51,303 bases of DNA from Butyrivibrio proteoclasticus (GTDB taxonomy: Bacteria > Bacillota > Clostridia > Lachnospirales > Lachnospiraceae): the NCBI RefSeq assembly GCF_900115735.1, contig NZ_FOXO01000025.1, positions 1 to 51,303 of the forward strand, written 5' to 3'. Of this stretch, positions 49,524 through 51,303 are shown piece by piece. Position numbers and translations under genes: made by a program. Numbering within the stretch: position 1 is the first letter of the stretch; each line of letters begins with the position of its first letter. Below the pieces are notes generated by a model. That model was given only the letters and a program-made list of their open reading frames with translations, made no database searches and had not been told where the DNA came from.

Positions 49524-50978
49524 TTACTTTTCAAACAATAATTTCGTGAAAATTGTATTTACTACATCTATAAATAACCACATCAATTGGCCAACCAAAC
49601 TAATTGACACTGAATCAGGATTGATAGTCCAGTGCGCTAACGAATTTCTATAATTATAGCCAATAATCCTTTCTCGCTCTCCATCCTTACTTAAAAAGTA
49701 AGCTAAATGTCTTATATGCTTTTCACCTAAATAAGCTCTCATAAATGTATCATTTGGATTCAATGTCTGTCCCAAAGTAACCTTATCGATAGATATATAT
49801 TTCTCGACACCCACTACATATAAGTACAACGACTTCATAAATTTATCTATCAACGCACAAATAAACATAGACGCTCCATAACATAACGCAATCTGCGTAT
49901 CAGCATCATAATCATTAGCTTGCATACTCATTTGTAAATGCTTGTCTAGAATTTTTATATCCTTTTCAAAATTCTCTATACCACAATTGAAACGATCAGA
50001 TATTAACTCCATTACACTCATAAGCATTCCCATCAACTCACTATACATATTTGCATCTTGCATAATAGAAAGAATAGTACCCGTTTCTATCGCACTTACA
50101 ATGCTGAGTTTATCTTGCAAAGATCTTGTATAATAATCATCGCAGTTACTATTAGAACATATTTCATCAAAGAATCTTTTTTTACCATTCGCATCAACTT
50201 CTAAACGACTTTTAAACATTATTTTCCCATCGTCCTGAACTAACCAATCATGAGAAAGAGATATAAATCTTTTTTCCCATTCTTTCTGCTTTTTCCACAA
50301 ATCTACGATTTCATCTGTCGGTATTTTTAATTTAGTATGATGTCCATTTTCTTTAACACTCTCATCCAGTAGCGATTCAATTATCTTTAATGGTTCATTA
50401 AACTGATTTACATATGGACTTTTAATATCATTTAAGCATTTTACAAATCTTTTCACAGTGCGCTCAACAAAGAAAACATTGTCCTTTGTTGCCTTACTAC
50501 ATAATTGAAGAATATCTTCTACTAAAATGGGAACAACACGATCAACCGTCTTTCTTAAAGGGCTTTTTTCTTTTCTATACACCCTAGAAAAAATATCAAA
50601 AACTGTTTCTTCTCTAAGACTCCTTACTTCTTCGTAATGACCAGTTTTAAAAATTTGTCCAAATAGATATGGATATTTTTCAAATATAGTTTCAAAACTC
50701 TCAAAACGATCCAGTAATAAATAATCATAATGAAATACTAACCACTTATAGGCCTCTTCGCTTATTCCATTTTTATATTTTTCTATATAATTCAAAGTAA
50801 CTTCTTCAATTCCAATAACCTCTACTTCAGATTCAAATATTTCATTAATATTAGTATTGATGAATTTAATAACTTCGCCATTATTTATCTTTTGAACAAC
50901 TGTACTTGCTTCAATTGAAAGATCCTTAATTATCTTTTTAAATTCATCTGTAGCAAGCATAGGTACCAACAATGCCAT
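49524..50978 (-). CDS. protein with HEPN-type RNxxxH motif, possible defence ribonuclease
   Basis: A 484-residue, mostly helical soluble protein. Near its C-terminus NYRNSLAHW gives R444-x4-H449, the R-x4-6-H signature of HEPN ribonucleases, placed between two helices (HIRHLAYFLSKDGERERIIG before, LMWLFIDVVNTIFTKLL after). The N-terminal ~380 residues are not recognised. Similar C-termini occur in DUF4209-like proteins, which I mention only as a possibility. No clear ribosome binding site precedes ATG 50978. Position next to the type I system suggests antiviral function; activity is inference. Confidence 0.6.
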   Translation of the reverse strand: MALLVPMLATDEFKKIIKDLSIEASTVVQKINNGEVIKFINTNINEIFESEVEVIGIEEVTLNYIEKYKNGISEEAYKWLVFHYDYLLLDRFESFETIFEKYPYLFGQIFKTGHYEEVRSLREETVFDIFSRVYRKEKSPLRKTVDRVVPILVEDILQLCSKATKDNVFFVERTVKRFVKCLNDIKSPYVNQFNEPLKIIESLLDESVKENGHHTKLKIPTDEIVDLWKKQKEWEKRFISLSHDWLVQDDGKIMFKSRLEVDANGKKRFFDEICSNSNCDDYYTRSLQDKLSIVSAIETGTILSIMQDANMYSELMGMLMSVMELISDRFNCGIENFEKDIKILDKHLQMSMQANDYDADTQIALCYGASMFICALIDKFMKSLYLYVVGVEKYISIDKVTLGQTLNPNDTFMRAYLGEKHIRHLAYFLSKDGERERIIGYNYRNSLAHWTINPDSVSISLVGQLMWLFIDVVNTIFTKLLFEK

Positions 50979-51022
50979 TTAGCTAACTGTTCCGTTTCTG
51001 TTTGATTATAACAATTGACATT

Positions 51023-51028
51023 ATTATA
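51023..51028 (-). promoter_or_regulatory. -10 box upstream of the HEPN-motif gene
   Basis: TATAAT on the minus strand, 45 bp before the start at 50978, with a weak TTAACC at -35 distance. It suggests a separate transcript for this gene. Confidence 0.45.
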
Positions 51029-51115
51029 CCATTTTAGAGCCTTTGGTTAAGCGTTTTCTGCATAGCAAACAGACAGATGCAAGATCTGCCTGCTACTACA
51101 TATCAGGTTGAGGAA

Positions 51116-51303
51116 CTAAGCTACTCTATACAAGAAACTACAGGCACCTATACCTCGTAGATTACGGATAAAATGCCGCTCATCTGTTTTATCTACTCTT
51201 AGATTACGTTCTATCCATGCTATTACATCAGGTATCGGCAAAGATTTAGCCATTTTAAGAAATTTATGGCAAATTTTCGCTGCCATAGAGAAGTTGATTT
51301 TAT
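51116..51303 (-). CDS. C-terminal end of an unknown protein, cut by window edge
   Basis: The minus strand is open from the right edge to a TAG at 51116: NFSMAAKICHKFLKMAKSLP, then DVIAWIERNLRVDKTDERHF and NLRGIGACSFLYRVA. It is basic and helical. No domain can be named from 61 residues. Confidence 0.45.
   Translation of the reverse strand, partial: KINFSMAAKICHKFLKMAKSLPIPDVIAWIERNLRVDKTDERHFIRNLRGIGACSFLYRVA

Overview
The window looks like accessory DNA from a low-GC Clostridia genome, most likely a Lachnospiraceae relative of Butyrivibrio, Pseudobutyrivibrio or Roseburia. This rests on strong GGAGG ribosome binding sites, a DUF5688 protein, a Tn1549/CTn-type conjugation module, a BlaI/M56 pair and a GGDEF-EAL protein; it is inference from gene content. 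No rRNA, tRNA, CRISPR array or recognisable insertion sequence was seen. Nearly every gene lies on the minus strand, so operons read from right to left.

Region 1 (about 1-27.6 kb) is an integrative conjugative element of the Tn1549 type. From its upstream end it carries a broken tyrosine integrase (26925-27655), a DUF5688 protein, a Cys-rich small protein, RepA/ParA/ParB, PcfB and the VirD4 coupling ATPase, then Maff2, a VirB6-like membrane protein, PrgI, VirB4, an NlpC/P60 hydrolase, DUF4315, DUF4366, small proteins, MobC and the relaxase. SpoVG-like and ArdC-like proteins follow, then cargo: a c-di-GMP EAL protein with a degenerate GGDEF, an SCP2-like protein, a BlaI repressor with an unusually long M56 membrane peptidase, and two unknown proteins. 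The left edge cuts a possible recombinase. Between virD4 and maff2, on the opposite strand, sits a type III toxin-antitoxin locus: three tandem ~35-nt RNA repeats, a terminator and a ToxN/AbiQ toxin.

Region 2 (about 26.5-34.5 kb) is a mosaic of element remnants. Two diverged copies of a ~240-bp non-coding segment lie 7.2 kb apart in direct orientation, each near an integrase relic and each carrying short phased or palindromic repeats. Between them are a GNAT acetyltransferase, a MATE exporter and an orphan adenylation-carrier-condensation NRPS, plus two unknown genes on the plus strand.

Region 3 (about 34.5-51 kb) is a defence island. Reading right to left: a protein with a HEPN-type RNxxxH motif, an XRE regulator, hsdM, a one-domain hsdS, an inverted silent half-hsdS, a tyrosine recombinase, a two-domain hsdS, hsdR, a DUF262-HNH (GmrSD-like) protein, a RloC/PrrC-like ABC ATPase with a candidate anticodon-nuclease triad, a DUF2971 fragment and an AlbA_2 ATP-binding regulator.

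The most striking system is in the hsdS region. Four copies of a 14-bp site, TAAATAAGAATTTA, form two inverted pairs, and each pair encloses the second target-recognition domain of one hsdS. The sites encode the NKNL hinge in frame. Inversion is therefore predicted to switch each gene between a full two-domain subunit and a half subunit ending NKNLAA or NKNLVA. As sequenced, hsdS1 is in the half state and hsdS2 in the full state, with the recombinase gene between them.
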